DNA of 26,795 bases from a virus. Under the pieces are notes generated by a model, which had not been told where the DNA came from, did no database searches, and worked only from the letters and a program-made list of their open reading frames with translations. Position 1 is the first letter of the stretch, and each line of letters opens with the position of its first letter. Positions 4,337 through 11,946 of the stretch are shown in pieces. Both the position numbers and the translations under genes were made by a program. The DNA lies in the IMG/VR virus record IMGVR_UViG_3300032516_000161, positions 1 through 26,795 of that record; one strand, 5' to 3'.

Positions 4337-5660
4337 ACTTAGGGGGCCTCTAATTCTGATGGATTATCATCAGAAGGTGATCAGGGAAGCCCTGTATCGC
4401 GATCCCATCACAGAGAGATTCAATTACAGTACCATCGTCTGGTCCGATATCAAAAAGTCCATCAAGAGCACAATTGCGGCTGCGGTTGCTCTCTATACGG
4501 CGTATCATACAGAGTGGGGCCAGATTATCCTCGTTGCTAATGACCTCGACCAGGCGGATAGCCGTGTAGGCTTCTACATCCGGAGAGCCATCGAGCTCCA
4601 TCCCCGAATGAAGGAGGAATGCAGGATTCGAGGGTACTCCATCCTTCTTCCCAACAAGGCCCAGATTCTATCGGTCCCTATCGATCCTTCGGGTGAGGCG
4701 GGGTCCAATGCGGATATGGTCGTATTCTCGGAGCTCTGGGGCGCTCATCAGGATGCCCAACGAAGGATGTGGACGGAGATGACGCTACCTCCGGCTAAGT
4801 TCGGGAAGTCATTCCGATGGATCGAAACATACGCTGGGTACTCGGGAGAGTCTCTTCTCCTCGAACAGCTATATGATAACGGCGTTCGTCAGGGGAAGAG
4901 GATCTGGGACGACCTCGAATTGTACCGAAACAACCGAATGTTGGTTCTGTGGAATACGACTCCTCGGTGCCCCTGGCAATCTTCAGAGTATTATGAATCA
5001 GAAGCCTCAATCCTCGATCCATCCGAATTCAGCCGAATCCACCAGAATCAGTGGATCAGCCCTCACGAAGCTTTCATACCAGCTGTATGGTGGGATGCAA
5101 TCCGGGAGAACCTCCCACCCCTTGGCGAACGCGAGCCTATGGTCATTGCTCTCGATGCTGCTACAACGGGCGACTCATTTGGGTTGGTGGGCGTTACTCG
5201 CCATCCTCAAAGATTCGGGGATCCGTCGATCCGGATCGTCAAGAAATGGACCCCCGTAGGTGGGAAGATCAATTTCTTGGGAACTACGGAAGATCCAGGC
5301 CCGGAGCTCTTTGTTAGGGATCTTTGCAAGAAGTTCAACGTAGTTCAGGTATCTTTCGATCCCTACCAGCTCTACGATATGTCTGAGAGGTTGAAGAGGG
5401 ATGGGGTGTCTTGGTGCGAGCCTTTCAACCAGGGTGGAGATCGTCTTACGGCCGATAAGCAGTTTTACGATGTTGTCGTCCAGAAGAGGCTATCCCACGA
5501 TGGTAACCAAGATCTTCGGGAGCATGTTCTGAACGCCGATCGGGAAGCCGATACTTCCTCTCGGAAGCTTCGGATCGTAAAGAGATCTGCTCTTCTGAAG
5601 GTGGACCTCGCAGTTGCAGCCTCTATGGCTATCCATAGATGCCTCGATTTGAATTTATGA
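4185..5660 (+). CDS. terL: Terminase large subunit (packaging ATPase-nuclease)
   Basis: This 491-aa protein is the motor that pumps DNA through the portal and cuts it. A Walker A-like loop DIKKSIKST spans residues 88-96, with K94 the expected phosphate-binding Lys. A Walker B-like strand MVVFSELW is at 178-185 with E183 as the probable catalytic Glu. The RNase H-like nuclease has three acidic positions: D324 (VIALDAA), D392 (SFDPYQ) and D474 (LKVDLAVAAS). The usual Walker A Gly before Lys is Ile here. GAGGA 9 bases before ATG 4185 supports the start despite the 152-base overlap with the upstream gene. A later ATG near 4272 is the main alternative. A normal ribosome binding site follows for the next gene. 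Confidence 0.92.
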   Translation: MAKPSAGSPTRLDNWLLDQLAESLDPQISMEDPRTPMEPVEWIQKFFYVPELRGPLILMDYHQKVIREALYRDPITERFNYSTIVWSDIKKSIKSTIAAAVALYTAYHTEWGQIILVANDLDQADSRVGFYIRRAIELHPRMKEECRIRGYSILLPNKAQILSVPIDPSGEAGSNADMVVFSELWGAHQDAQRRMWTEMTLPPAKFGKSFRWIETYAGYSGESLLLEQLYDNGVRQGKRIWDDLELYRNNRMLVLWNTTPRCPWQSSEYYESEASILDPSEFSRIHQNQWISPHEAFIPAVWWDAIRENLPPLGEREPMVIALDAATTGDSFGLVGVTRHPQRFGDPSIRIVKKWTPVGGKINFLGTTEDPGPELFVRDLCKKFNVVQVSFDPYQLYDMSERLKRDGVSWCEPFNQGGDRLTADKQFYDVVVQKRLSHDGNQDLREHVLNADREADTSSRKLRIVKRSALLKVDLAVAASMAIHRCLDLNL

Positions 5661-5672
5661 GGAGATATCGAT

Positions 5673-6074
5673 ATGACTGATCCAGTTGTCGATTCATTCG
5701 GTGGTCTTACTAGGGTCATCGATGCTTTCATACCTAATGGGGCTGCACGAACAGAGCCCCTCGAAAATGCTGGTTGGTCGTCAATCGGGGTGATCTTGAA
5801 TGGGTCGTCTTGGACGGCTGCCGATATTGGAGTCGAAGTCTCTCCAGATCGGTCTACTTGGGTTCTCCTGACTACGATCTCGGGTGCGAACCTCCGGCTG
5901 ACGTCTCTCCCGACAGGTGCTGCTTTTGCTCGGTCCTTCAGCACCAATGCGATCGATGTGATGTCGTTCCCTTGGTTCCGGTTGATCTCCCTGAATACAG
6001 GCTCTGCAGCCGATGTCAATCAAGGTGCTGCACGAAATTTGTGGATCACGCTGAAGAAACGTATAGGGGGCTAG
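5673..6074 (+). CDS. Hypothetical virion-type protein (133 aa)
   Basis: ATG 5673 is preceded by GAGGAG, and the frame starts 12 bases after TerL. The 133-aa product is predicted to be beta-rich with few charges. A sandwich-like middle section (GVILNGSSWTAADIGVEVSPDRSTW) recalls small virion accessory or decoration proteins that carry a Ser-Trp-containing repeat of strands. It ends with a basic KKRIGG. Its position between terminase and portal, separated from the portal start by one base, says it is translated with the packaging genes. No family is recognised. Confidence 0.65.
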   Translation: MTDPVVDSFGGLTRVIDAFIPNGAARTEPLENAGWSSIGVILNGSSWTAADIGVEVSPDRSTWVLLTTISGANLRLTSLPTGAAFARSFSTNAIDVMSFPWFRLISLNTGSAADVNQGAARNLWITLKKRIGG

Positions 6075-6075
6075 T

Positions 6076-7812
6076 ATGACAGCACCTCCGTCAAATGGTG
6101 GGATTATCCCAACAGTAGTCCCTCGGCCTGTTCCGGATTTCACTCCCGTAGTGAAGCAGTCGGTTCAGACGTTCGAGAAGGTTACTGACTCCCTCTCAGT
6201 CGCCCCCGGTGGATCTGAGTCGATTACACTGATCATCGCACAGAACGCCGATCTGATCGTTCCCTGGGGGAAAGACGTCAAAAAGAGGGATATCCAGCTT
6301 CGAGAGTTCTGGCCGGGGGAATCTACCCTAGCTGGGGCACTCTACGGGGTTGCAGCTTCCCAGTCGGCTTTCAACTGGCGAGTAGATGGGCCCGAGAAGA
6401 CTGTTCGTCAAGTTCACGAACTCCTTCATCAATCCGACTTCGGCCGAGGATGGGTCTCCCTGATCACGAAAGTTACCCTAGATCTGATGACTCAGGACAA
6501 TGGGGCCTTCATCGAGATCATCCACGATGACCTCAGAGACGCAAGATCCCCCATTTTGGGATTATCCCATCTCGATTCGGGGTCGTGTGTTCGGACTGGG
6601 AACCCCGAGTATCCGATCATTCATTACGATCGGGATGGGAAGCCCCATCGTTTGGGATGGTGGCAAGTGATCCCTATCGAGGAACTCCCATCTCCAATTC
6701 AGTCTATGCGAAATGTTCAGTACTGTGCTGTGACGAGAGTCCTTAGAGCCTCCCAGATTCTTCGGGACATAGCTGTCTACCGAGGCGAGAAGGTTTCGGG
6801 ACGATGGCAGAGAGCAGTTCACATCGTAGGTGGTCCTGCTCGTCAAGAGATCAAGGATGCTCTTGCTCTCGATCAAGCAGAGGCCTCGAACATGGGTCTG
6901 CGTAGGTACATGGTTCCGACGATCATTGCCTCTCTTGATCCGTCGAAACCCGTGTCCCACGTGGAGATTCCCTTGGCTAGCCTGCCGGACGGCTTCGATC
7001 TCGATTCGGAGATGAAGTGGTATATAGCGCAGGTAGCCTTGGGAATCGGCCGAGATTACCAAGACATAGCTCCTCTTCCTTCGGGGGGTCTAGGGTCTGG
7101 CCAGCAATCCGAAATGTTACATCTCAAGTCTCATGGGAAGGGCCCTGCCCTATTCATGAAGATCTTAGAGCATAAGCTGAACTACCATGGGGTAATGCCC
7201 AGGACGTGTTCCTTCAAGTTCGAGGATCAAGATCTCCGAACAGAGATGTCGTTGGCAGATTTGAAGCTGAAGCGTGCACAACGTCGCCAGATCATGATTC
7301 AGTCGAGGGAAATTACTCCCGAGATGTCTCGTCAGATCGCAGCCGACGAAGGAGATATCCCATCCACATTGATGGATAAGATTGGGGAGACGGACGTCAC
7401 TCCCAATATTGCACTCTCGGATACTACGGTGTTTGACGAGGAATCGGTAACGGGTGGTGGTTCACTGAAGAAGCCCGATAAGGTTCTCCCAGGGCCTGAG
7501 TCCGTAGTCTCTTCTAGAATCAAGCCGGAGAATCAGAAGACGCCCTCGACAGCTCCTGGGACTCGGACTGCTCCTGGGTCGAAAGAAGTAAGTGCCGACG
7601 AGATTGCACAGCTGAGCCTCGAGATCCAGAAGTCTCGTCATATCTTAGAGTTAGGCCAGAAATCGAAGAAGAAGAGACGAAAGATTACTGTACGTCGGAA
7701 TTCTAATGGTCAGATCGAATCTGCTGAGATCGAAGATGTAGACGAGGGAGTTCGTCACGTCAAGATCGTTAGGAATGACGAAGGGGAGTTCTTGGGAATT
7801 GACGAGGAGTAG
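6076..7812 (+). CDS. Portal protein
   Basis: At 578 aa this fits phage portals, the dodecameric ring at the capsid vertex through which TerL packages DNA. It follows the terminase genes. Residues about 50-330 carry a mixed fold with the segment VTLDLMTQDNGAFIEIIHDD, typical of portal wings, then YCAVTRVLRASQILRDIAVY and GLGSGQQSEMLHLKSHGKG, both recalling portal cores. Residues about 400-578 are charged and Pro/Lys-rich, with a coiled stretch and a basic KSKKKRRKITVRR strand that resembles portal C-termini. The start overlaps nothing and has a GGGGG-type box. Only 1 of its 36 Ala codons is GCG, unlike the next gene. Confidence 0.85.
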   Translation: MTAPPSNGGIIPTVVPRPVPDFTPVVKQSVQTFEKVTDSLSVAPGGSESITLIIAQNADLIVPWGKDVKKRDIQLREFWPGESTLAGALYGVAASQSAFNWRVDGPEKTVRQVHELLHQSDFGRGWVSLITKVTLDLMTQDNGAFIEIIHDDLRDARSPILGLSHLDSGSCVRTGNPEYPIIHYDRDGKPHRLGWWQVIPIEELPSPIQSMRNVQYCAVTRVLRASQILRDIAVYRGEKVSGRWQRAVHIVGGPARQEIKDALALDQAEASNMGLRRYMVPTIIASLDPSKPVSHVEIPLASLPDGFDLDSEMKWYIAQVALGIGRDYQDIAPLPSGGLGSGQQSEMLHLKSHGKGPALFMKILEHKLNYHGVMPRTCSFKFEDQDLRTEMSLADLKLKRAQRRQIMIQSREITPEMSRQIAADEGDIPSTLMDKIGETDVTPNIALSDTTVFDEESVTGGGSLKKPDKVLPGPESVVSSRIKPENQKTPSTAPGTRTAPGSKEVSADEIAQLSLEIQKSRHILELGQKSKKKRRKITVRRNSNGQIESAEIEDVDEGVRHVKIVRNDEGEFLGIDEE

Positions 7813-7815
7813 CTA

Positions 7816-8832
7816 ATGATTTACGGATTTGATATCAGTGCATGGGAGACGATTACGGACGCAAATGCGTTTATCAACGACGGGCCTAAAAAGCTAGAGT
7901 TTGGCTACATGCGTGCCGGCATCGGAAATTTTGATGATGAAAAGTACCGCCAGTTTTTCGAGCAGTTGAAGCACATTCAGGCCGTCGGCGGAGTAACTCT
8001 GCTAGGCGCGTACCAGTTTATGACTTACACGTATGGCGGAGGCGGAGCCGCGCAAGTGCAAAATATGTGGAGCCTGATCAGTGCAGGCGGGGTGGAGTTT
8101 CAATTACCCCCGGCGTTGGACCTCGAATACGAGGCATTCATGAGTAACGGGGTGCGGTTGACACGACCGATACCTGACCCGATCTATTATCTAGATCATA
8201 CTGTGATGCCTGCAATCGCATGGTTGAAAGCAAAAATGGGCAGGCTGCCAGTCATTTACACCGGCGCGTATTTCGCGAAGGATGTGTTATTTCACGGGTT
8301 GGGCATTGCGAAGTATGCCGACCTGTTCAATTGTCCGTTATGGGTGGCGGCATGGAACAACGTGCCCGAACCGATCACGAACGGAACTTTCCCGATGAAG
8401 GGTGCGAGCTTTGATCTAACCCAGGCATGGCCGAAATATGCCTTCTGGCAATTCTACGGTGATTACCCCAAAGGCGGGTATCCCAAATGGCCGGGGATCA
8501 ATGCGCTCGATTTGAACATTTGGCCGGGGACCAGGGCGGAACTCCGCGCGTTCTGTATGAGTGGCGCGCCGATCCCTGATCCTGACATCCCCCCGGTGGT
8601 TTATGAGGAATATGTCAAGATCCCGCCTCTATATCGGTATATTCGAAGTAAGCCGCAGGTAGACTCGGCCGCGGTCATTACGACGTTGAAGGCTGGTCAG
8701 ACCTACAAGATCCTGGAACGGGTTGCAGTCTCACCAAATCAGGTGTGGGCACGGATTGCGGTCAATGGATTTGTCTGTGTATCCATTGGCGATAAACAGT
8801 ATGTCGAAGTCATCAAGGTTGAAAAGGAGTAA
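7816..8832 (+). CDS. GH25-family lysozyme (endolysin) with SH3-like C-terminal domain
   Basis: A 338-aa muramidase-type peptidoglycan hydrolase. Residues 1 to about 245 form the GH25 barrel: YGFDIS with D6, the PALDLEYE strand carrying D102 and E104 (the acid in the family's D-x-E motif), YQFMTY, WQFYGD at 211-216 and LDLN with D232. Residues about 262-338 resemble an SH3b cell-wall binding module (RYIRSKPQVDSAAVITTLK and onward). There is no signal peptide, so it would need a holin or be virion-carried. It lies between portal and head genes, not in a lysis cassette. By my count 15 of its 33 Ala codons are GCG, against 1 of 36 in the portal gene, which suggests recent acquisition. Confidence 0.9.
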   Translation: MIYGFDISAWETITDANAFINDGPKKLEFGYMRAGIGNFDDEKYRQFFEQLKHIQAVGGVTLLGAYQFMTYTYGGGGAAQVQNMWSLISAGGVEFQLPPALDLEYEAFMSNGVRLTRPIPDPIYYLDHTVMPAIAWLKAKMGRLPVIYTGAYFAKDVLFHGLGIAKYADLFNCPLWVAAWNNVPEPITNGTFPMKGASFDLTQAWPKYAFWQFYGDYPKGGYPKWPGINALDLNIWPGTRAELRAFCMSGAPIPDPDIPPVVYEEYVKIPPLYRYIRSKPQVDSAAVITTLKAGQTYKILERVAVSPNQVWARIAVNGFVCVSIGDKQYVEVIKVEKE

Positions 8833-8836
8833 GACG

Positions 8837-9304
8837 ATGAGCGATCAAGTTGAGGGTATCAAGATACGCGGATTCTATCGCGTACAGTTAGTCAATCCGG
8901 ATGGGAGCGTCGCAGGAGATTCGGGAGAGAAAGAGAACCTGATCACAAACGCGGGATTCCGGTACTACCTGGCGTATTTGCTCGGAGCGATCGCGGGGTC
9001 GATCCAAGTCAGCTATATGGCGTTAGGATCTGGTGGAACTCCGAACGCGACTGACACCACGCTGGGTGGTGAGGTTGTACGGCGTGCAGCTGTTACAGCT
9101 GCATCTAGTGGTTCGACGAGCGTTCAGTTTATTGCAACGTTCGATTCGACCAGCAGCTTCGTGACCAACACGCAGAACATCTCGAACATCGGACTGGTGA
9201 ATTCGAGCAACGCGGGGACGCTGTTCAGCGGCAACACGTTCGCAAGCTCATCGTGCGCGACCAACCAAACGGTCAACTGCACGTACCGGGTCACATTTGC
9301 ATAA
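8837..9304 (+). CDS. Putative virion structural protein (155 aa)
   Basis: ATG 8837 has AAAGGAG upstream; a longer in-frame reading through the end of the lysozyme gene is not needed. The N-terminus (IKIRGFYRVQLVNPDGSVAG) and the segment ENLITNAGFRYYLAYLL, followed by MALGSGGTPNATDTTLGGEV, match a recurring pattern in phage tail-tip or fibre-associated proteins: a short beta domain, NxxTNAG, then an ALGxG...T.LG segment. The rest is Ser/Thr/Asn-rich beta sequence. The function is inferred from that pattern only. It is GCG-rich like the lysozyme and likely arrived with it. Confidence 0.6.
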   Translation: MSDQVEGIKIRGFYRVQLVNPDGSVAGDSGEKENLITNAGFRYYLAYLLGAIAGSIQVSYMALGSGGTPNATDTTLGGEVVRRAAVTAASSGSTSVQFIATFDSTSSFVTNTQNISNIGLVNSSNAGTLFSGNTFASSSCATNQTVNCTYRVTFA

Positions 9305-9306
9305 CC

Positions 9307-9849
9307 ATGGAAACATCGATCGATAACCTACTGACTTCTGCGTCTGGGATCCAACTAGATATTGCCTGTGGTGCAAACAAACAGGCAGGATTTATAGGGA
9401 TAGATCTTCAATCCCTCCCAGGTGTGGATATCGTGCATGATCTGTTTCAATTTCCGTGGCCTCTACCAGATGCCTGTGTTTTTCGGGCAATGGCATCACA
9501 CTTTTTGGAGCATATCCCGAAGGTCCAAATCTATTTCGATTCAGCAGATGGGCTGATGCACACATGGAATCCTTTCATCACGTTTATGGATGAAGTGTGG
9601 CGCATTATGAAACCAGGGGGTGAGTTTATGATTGCTGCACCCCATGGGCATAGTTTGGGCTTCTTGCAAGACCCGACTCATGCTGCCCCATTGTGTGAAG
9701 TGACCTGGGTCTACTTTGACCCCAATCACCCATTCTACCAGTTTTATCGACCTAAGCCTTGGCAGGTACTGTTCGTGAACTGGGACCCGAGTGGCAATAT
9801 CGAAGTAGTTATGACGAAGAGGGAGCTCCAAGATGGAACCGAAGGCTAA
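9307..9849 (+). CDS. Class I SAM-dependent methyltransferase
   Basis: A 180-aa protein with the Rossmann-type methyltransferase signature. Motif I is LDIACGANKQ (residues 17-26), followed by the acidic end of strand 2 in GFIGIDLQ (28-35) and HDLFQFPWPLPD. SHFLEHI (64-70) is the usual motif before a helix, and WRIMKPGGEFMIAAPHG (98-114) is the strand 5 region. This is the Methyltransf_11-like layout; no target domain is present, so the substrate is unknown. ATG 9307 lies two bases after the previous TAA without a clear ribosome binding site, so reinitiation is likely. A sugar or protein substrate would fit the nearby glycosyltransferase. Confidence 0.85.
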   Translation: METSIDNLLTSASGIQLDIACGANKQAGFIGIDLQSLPGVDIVHDLFQFPWPLPDACVFRAMASHFLEHIPKVQIYFDSADGLMHTWNPFITFMDEVWRIMKPGGEFMIAAPHGHSLGFLQDPTHAAPLCEVTWVYFDPNHPFYQFYRPKPWQVLFVNWDPSGNIEVVMTKRELQDGTEG

Positions 9850-10090
9850 AGGTCTGGTTTGTGATCGATGTGGTGGACCTATCGATACGAAAATCCCGTA
9901 CTGCGGGTATTGTGGCTGTTCTTACAGTCTTGGTGACAATGTTCGCGTGTTTCGCCCGGCGGAGGTATCGAGTGGAGTCCATCTGACCACGTTTTATCAA
10001 GTGTTTCCGTCAATTTGTGTATCGACGCAGTCCGTGGTAGGCTCGGGGCAACCGGCTGTATACAATGGGCAGGTGGTCTATGTTAGATAA
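9833..10090 (+). CDS. Small zinc-ribbon protein (85 aa)
   Basis: C10-x2-C13 and C24-x2-C27 form a zinc ribbon (LVCDRCGG, PYCGYCGCS). The remaining 55 residues are beta-rich and neutral without a recognised domain. The gene overlaps the methyltransferase by 17 bases and the glycosyltransferase by 11, and a GGAG box lies before ATG 9833, so the three are translated as a unit. Zinc ribbons of this size are common in phages but do not by themselves indicate function; nucleic acid or protein binding is possible. Confidence 0.75.
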   Translation: MEPKAKGLVCDRCGGPIDTKIPYCGYCGCSYSLGDNVRVFRPAEVSSGVHLTTFYQVFPSICVSTQSVVGSGQPAVYNGQVVYVR

Positions 10091-10901
10091 ACCGGCGCTC
10101 GAATATAGAACCATTGTGAACGATTCGAACGATCCTGGTTACGTCAACCGCCTTATGGTGGGGACTGCGGTGACGGGGCTGGTGCGAATTGAGTGGCTCC
10201 AAGCTCGGACGGGCCAGGTGATCCCGGTCAATTGGTCGTGGGTCCAAATGTACGAGTACATGAACGGGTACATGCCCTATCGCTACCAGGTGGATGACGC
10301 ACAGAATCTGATTGTGAAGTATGCGATTGAGAAAGACTTTCAATGGCTGCTACTCTACGAGCATGATAACGTCCCCCTACCAGATGCTCTGATCCGTCTG
10401 AACGAGTACATGACGACAGCCAAAGCCCCGGTTGTGAGTGGACTGTACTACACCAGGTCGGAACCGTCAGAACCTCTAATCTTTCGGGGGCGAGGGACCG
10501 GGGCCTTCACGAATTGGGAGATGGGTGACAGGGTTTATGCGGATGGTGTCCCGACTGGATTCTTGCTGATTCATGTAGGTGTGCTCAGAGCGATGTGGGA
10601 TGAGAGCGAACCCTACACGTTGCGTGGCCAGGATACGCGTCGAGTGTTCGAAACGCCAAGAAAGAATTGGTACGACCCAGAGACGATGGCTTGGAACACA
10701 CAGAGTGGGACTAGCGATCTAGAATGGTGCAGCCGGGTGATCAAGGGCGACTATCTGCGCAAGGCGGGCTGGGGCGAGTACGTGGATGCGCTGCCCGACC
10801 CGCGGTATCCGTTCATCGTAGATACAAACATCTTCTCGTGGCATATCAACCCGGATGGGAACCGGTTTCCGGCGCAGATGCCGGTAAGGAAGTCAAAATG
10901 A
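10080..10901 (+). CDS. Putative GT-A-like glycosyltransferase (273 aa)
   Basis: The start is set at ATG 10080, which has AGGTGG 4 bases upstream, rather than the in-frame ATG at 10065. The segment FQWLLLYEHDNVPLPDALIRL (residues 87-107) is the hydrophobic strand followed by an acidic metal-binding motif typical of GT-A (GT2-like) glycosyltransferases, here EHD in place of DxD. VVSGLYYTR and the DGVPTGFLLIHVGVLRAM region match the acceptor-side part of such enzymes. A C-terminal region with Trp- and Asp-rich segments (DLEWCSRVIK, DTNIFSWHINPDG) completes the fold. The nucleotide-sugar and acceptor cannot be inferred. Adjacent methyltransferase and zinc-ribbon genes overlap or abut it. Confidence 0.75.
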   Translation: MLDKPALEYRTIVNDSNDPGYVNRLMVGTAVTGLVRIEWLQARTGQVIPVNWSWVQMYEYMNGYMPYRYQVDDAQNLIVKYAIEKDFQWLLLYEHDNVPLPDALIRLNEYMTTAKAPVVSGLYYTRSEPSEPLIFRGRGTGAFTNWEMGDRVYADGVPTGFLLIHVGVLRAMWDESEPYTLRGQDTRRVFETPRKNWYDPETMAWNTQSGTSDLEWCSRVIKGDYLRKAGWGEYVDALPDPRYPFIVDTNIFSWHINPDGNRFPAQMPVRKSK

Positions 10902-11200
10902 AATACGAACTTGTTTGTCCGAAGTGCGGCGAGGGATTTACGACTCATCTCGATGCGGATGAAAGGCTGATGTATGCGTCGAATGCATGCCCATACTGCG
11001 GGGAGCCTGTTTTTATGATTAAGCGCATGGGTATAAAGGAAAAAACCGAAACTCCGCCCACGCTGGGTATCAGCGTGAGCGACGGGGCCAGGGCTTGCTG
11101 TCAGCAGGAGAAGGAAGAGAAGCCAGAGAAGGAAGAAGCTCCTCCACCCTTAGGTATCAGTGTAGCCGACGGCGTAAAAGCTGGCGAGAAAGTAGGTTGA
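10898..11200 (+). CDS. Zinc-ribbon protein with duplicated LGISV-x-DG motif (100 aa)
   Basis: C7-x2-C10 and C31-x2-C34 (LVCPKCGE, ACPYCGEP) form a zinc ribbon in the first 40 residues. The tail is Glu/Lys-rich and contains the same peptide twice: PPTLGISVSDGARA and PPPLGISVADGVKA, about 35 residues apart, linked by a charged stretch (EKEEKPEKEE). The repeated peptide may be a linear binding motif. ATG overlaps the glycosyltransferase stop (ATGA). It is the second zinc-ribbon gene in this block. Function unknown. Confidence 0.7.
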   Translation: MKYELVCPKCGEGFTTHLDADERLMYASNACPYCGEPVFMIKRMGIKEKTETPPTLGISVSDGARACCQQEKEEKPEKEEAPPPLGISVADGVKAGEKVG

Positions 11201-11201
11201 T

Positions 11202-11459
11202 ATGGCAGTTCTGAGCGAATCCGATCGTGTGAGTGTTTGGGCGGAGGATATGAGAGATATCTCGAATATCCGAGAGGTGTGCGCAATCAATAAGATCGAT
11301 TTGCGTGCTGCTGTCAATGCAACCGACGATTGGGTCGACGCGAATCAAGCAGCATTTAACGCAGCTCTTCCGCTTGCAGCTCGAAATGGCTTGACAACAT
11401 CGCAGAAAGCACGTCTGTTGACGTACGTTGTTGCTAAGCGGTTCTTGATGGGAGTTTGA
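11202..11459 (+). CDS. Small conserved-type phage protein (85 aa)
   Basis: An all-helical 85-aa protein (MAVLSESDRVSVWAEDMRDI). The pattern of S-x-x-D-R...W near the start, DDWVDANQAAFNAALPLAAR in the middle, and LTTSQKARLLTYVVAKRF at the end is one I associate with small proteins near tail genes in metagenomic phages; I cannot name a family. A GTAGG-type box precedes the ATG, and its stop is directly followed by the next ATG. A virion or assembly role is inferred from the neighbours only. Confidence 0.6.
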   Translation: MAVLSESDRVSVWAEDMRDISNIREVCAINKIDLRAAVNATDDWVDANQAAFNAALPLAARNGLTTSQKARLLTYVVAKRFLMGV

Positions 11460-11460
11460 T

Positions 11461-11946
11461 ATGGCAACAAGATTTATTCTCACTCCTCAAGCAGCGGAAT
11501 TTCCAGCAACGAATTTCCCGCAGCTGAACAAAGTCAACACGCGGCCTGTCTTGGGCTTTGACGCTGCGACTTCAGAAACGTGTTATTGGACTGTCATTGT
11601 CCCTCAGGGTTGGACGGGAACGGTTGCAGCGGTGATCTCCTACATGATGGCCTCGGCTGTGTCTGGCGGGGTGGCCTTTGATGTGGCGATTGAAGCAGTC
11701 ACAACCGGAGATGCATTGGACTTGGACAACACAAGTTCATTTGATACTGTCAACGGTGGGAACGATAGTGCGGTACCAGGTACTGCTGGCTACATGGAGC
11801 AATTGAGCATCACGCTTTCTAATCTGGATTCCGCTGCTGCCGCAGACTATTTGCGGATCTCACTAGCGAGAGACGTTGCGGATGGGAACGATACTGCTAC
11901 TGGGGATTGCTACGTTCTGGAAGTTGAAATTCGCGACGGTGCATAA
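11461..11946 (+). CDS. Putative virion beta-sandwich protein (161 aa)
   Basis: After a short N-terminal strand (MATRFILTPQAAEFPATNFP), the protein has alternating strands and an acidic, Ala/Ser/Thr-rich middle (TTGDALDLDNTSSFDTVNGG). Composition and length fit a small tail or fibre-associated beta-sandwich. It lies between a small helical protein and the giant fibre-like protein and is translated from a GGGAG box. The stop is followed two bases later by the next gene's ATG, suggesting stoichiometric expression with the fibre. No family assigned. Confidence 0.6.
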   Translation: MATRFILTPQAAEFPATNFPQLNKVNTRPVLGFDAATSETCYWTVIVPQGWTGTVAAVISYMMASAVSGGVAFDVAIEAVTTGDALDLDNTSSFDTVNGGNDSAVPGTAGYMEQLSITLSNLDSAAAADYLRISLARDVADGNDTATGDCYVLEVEIRDGA

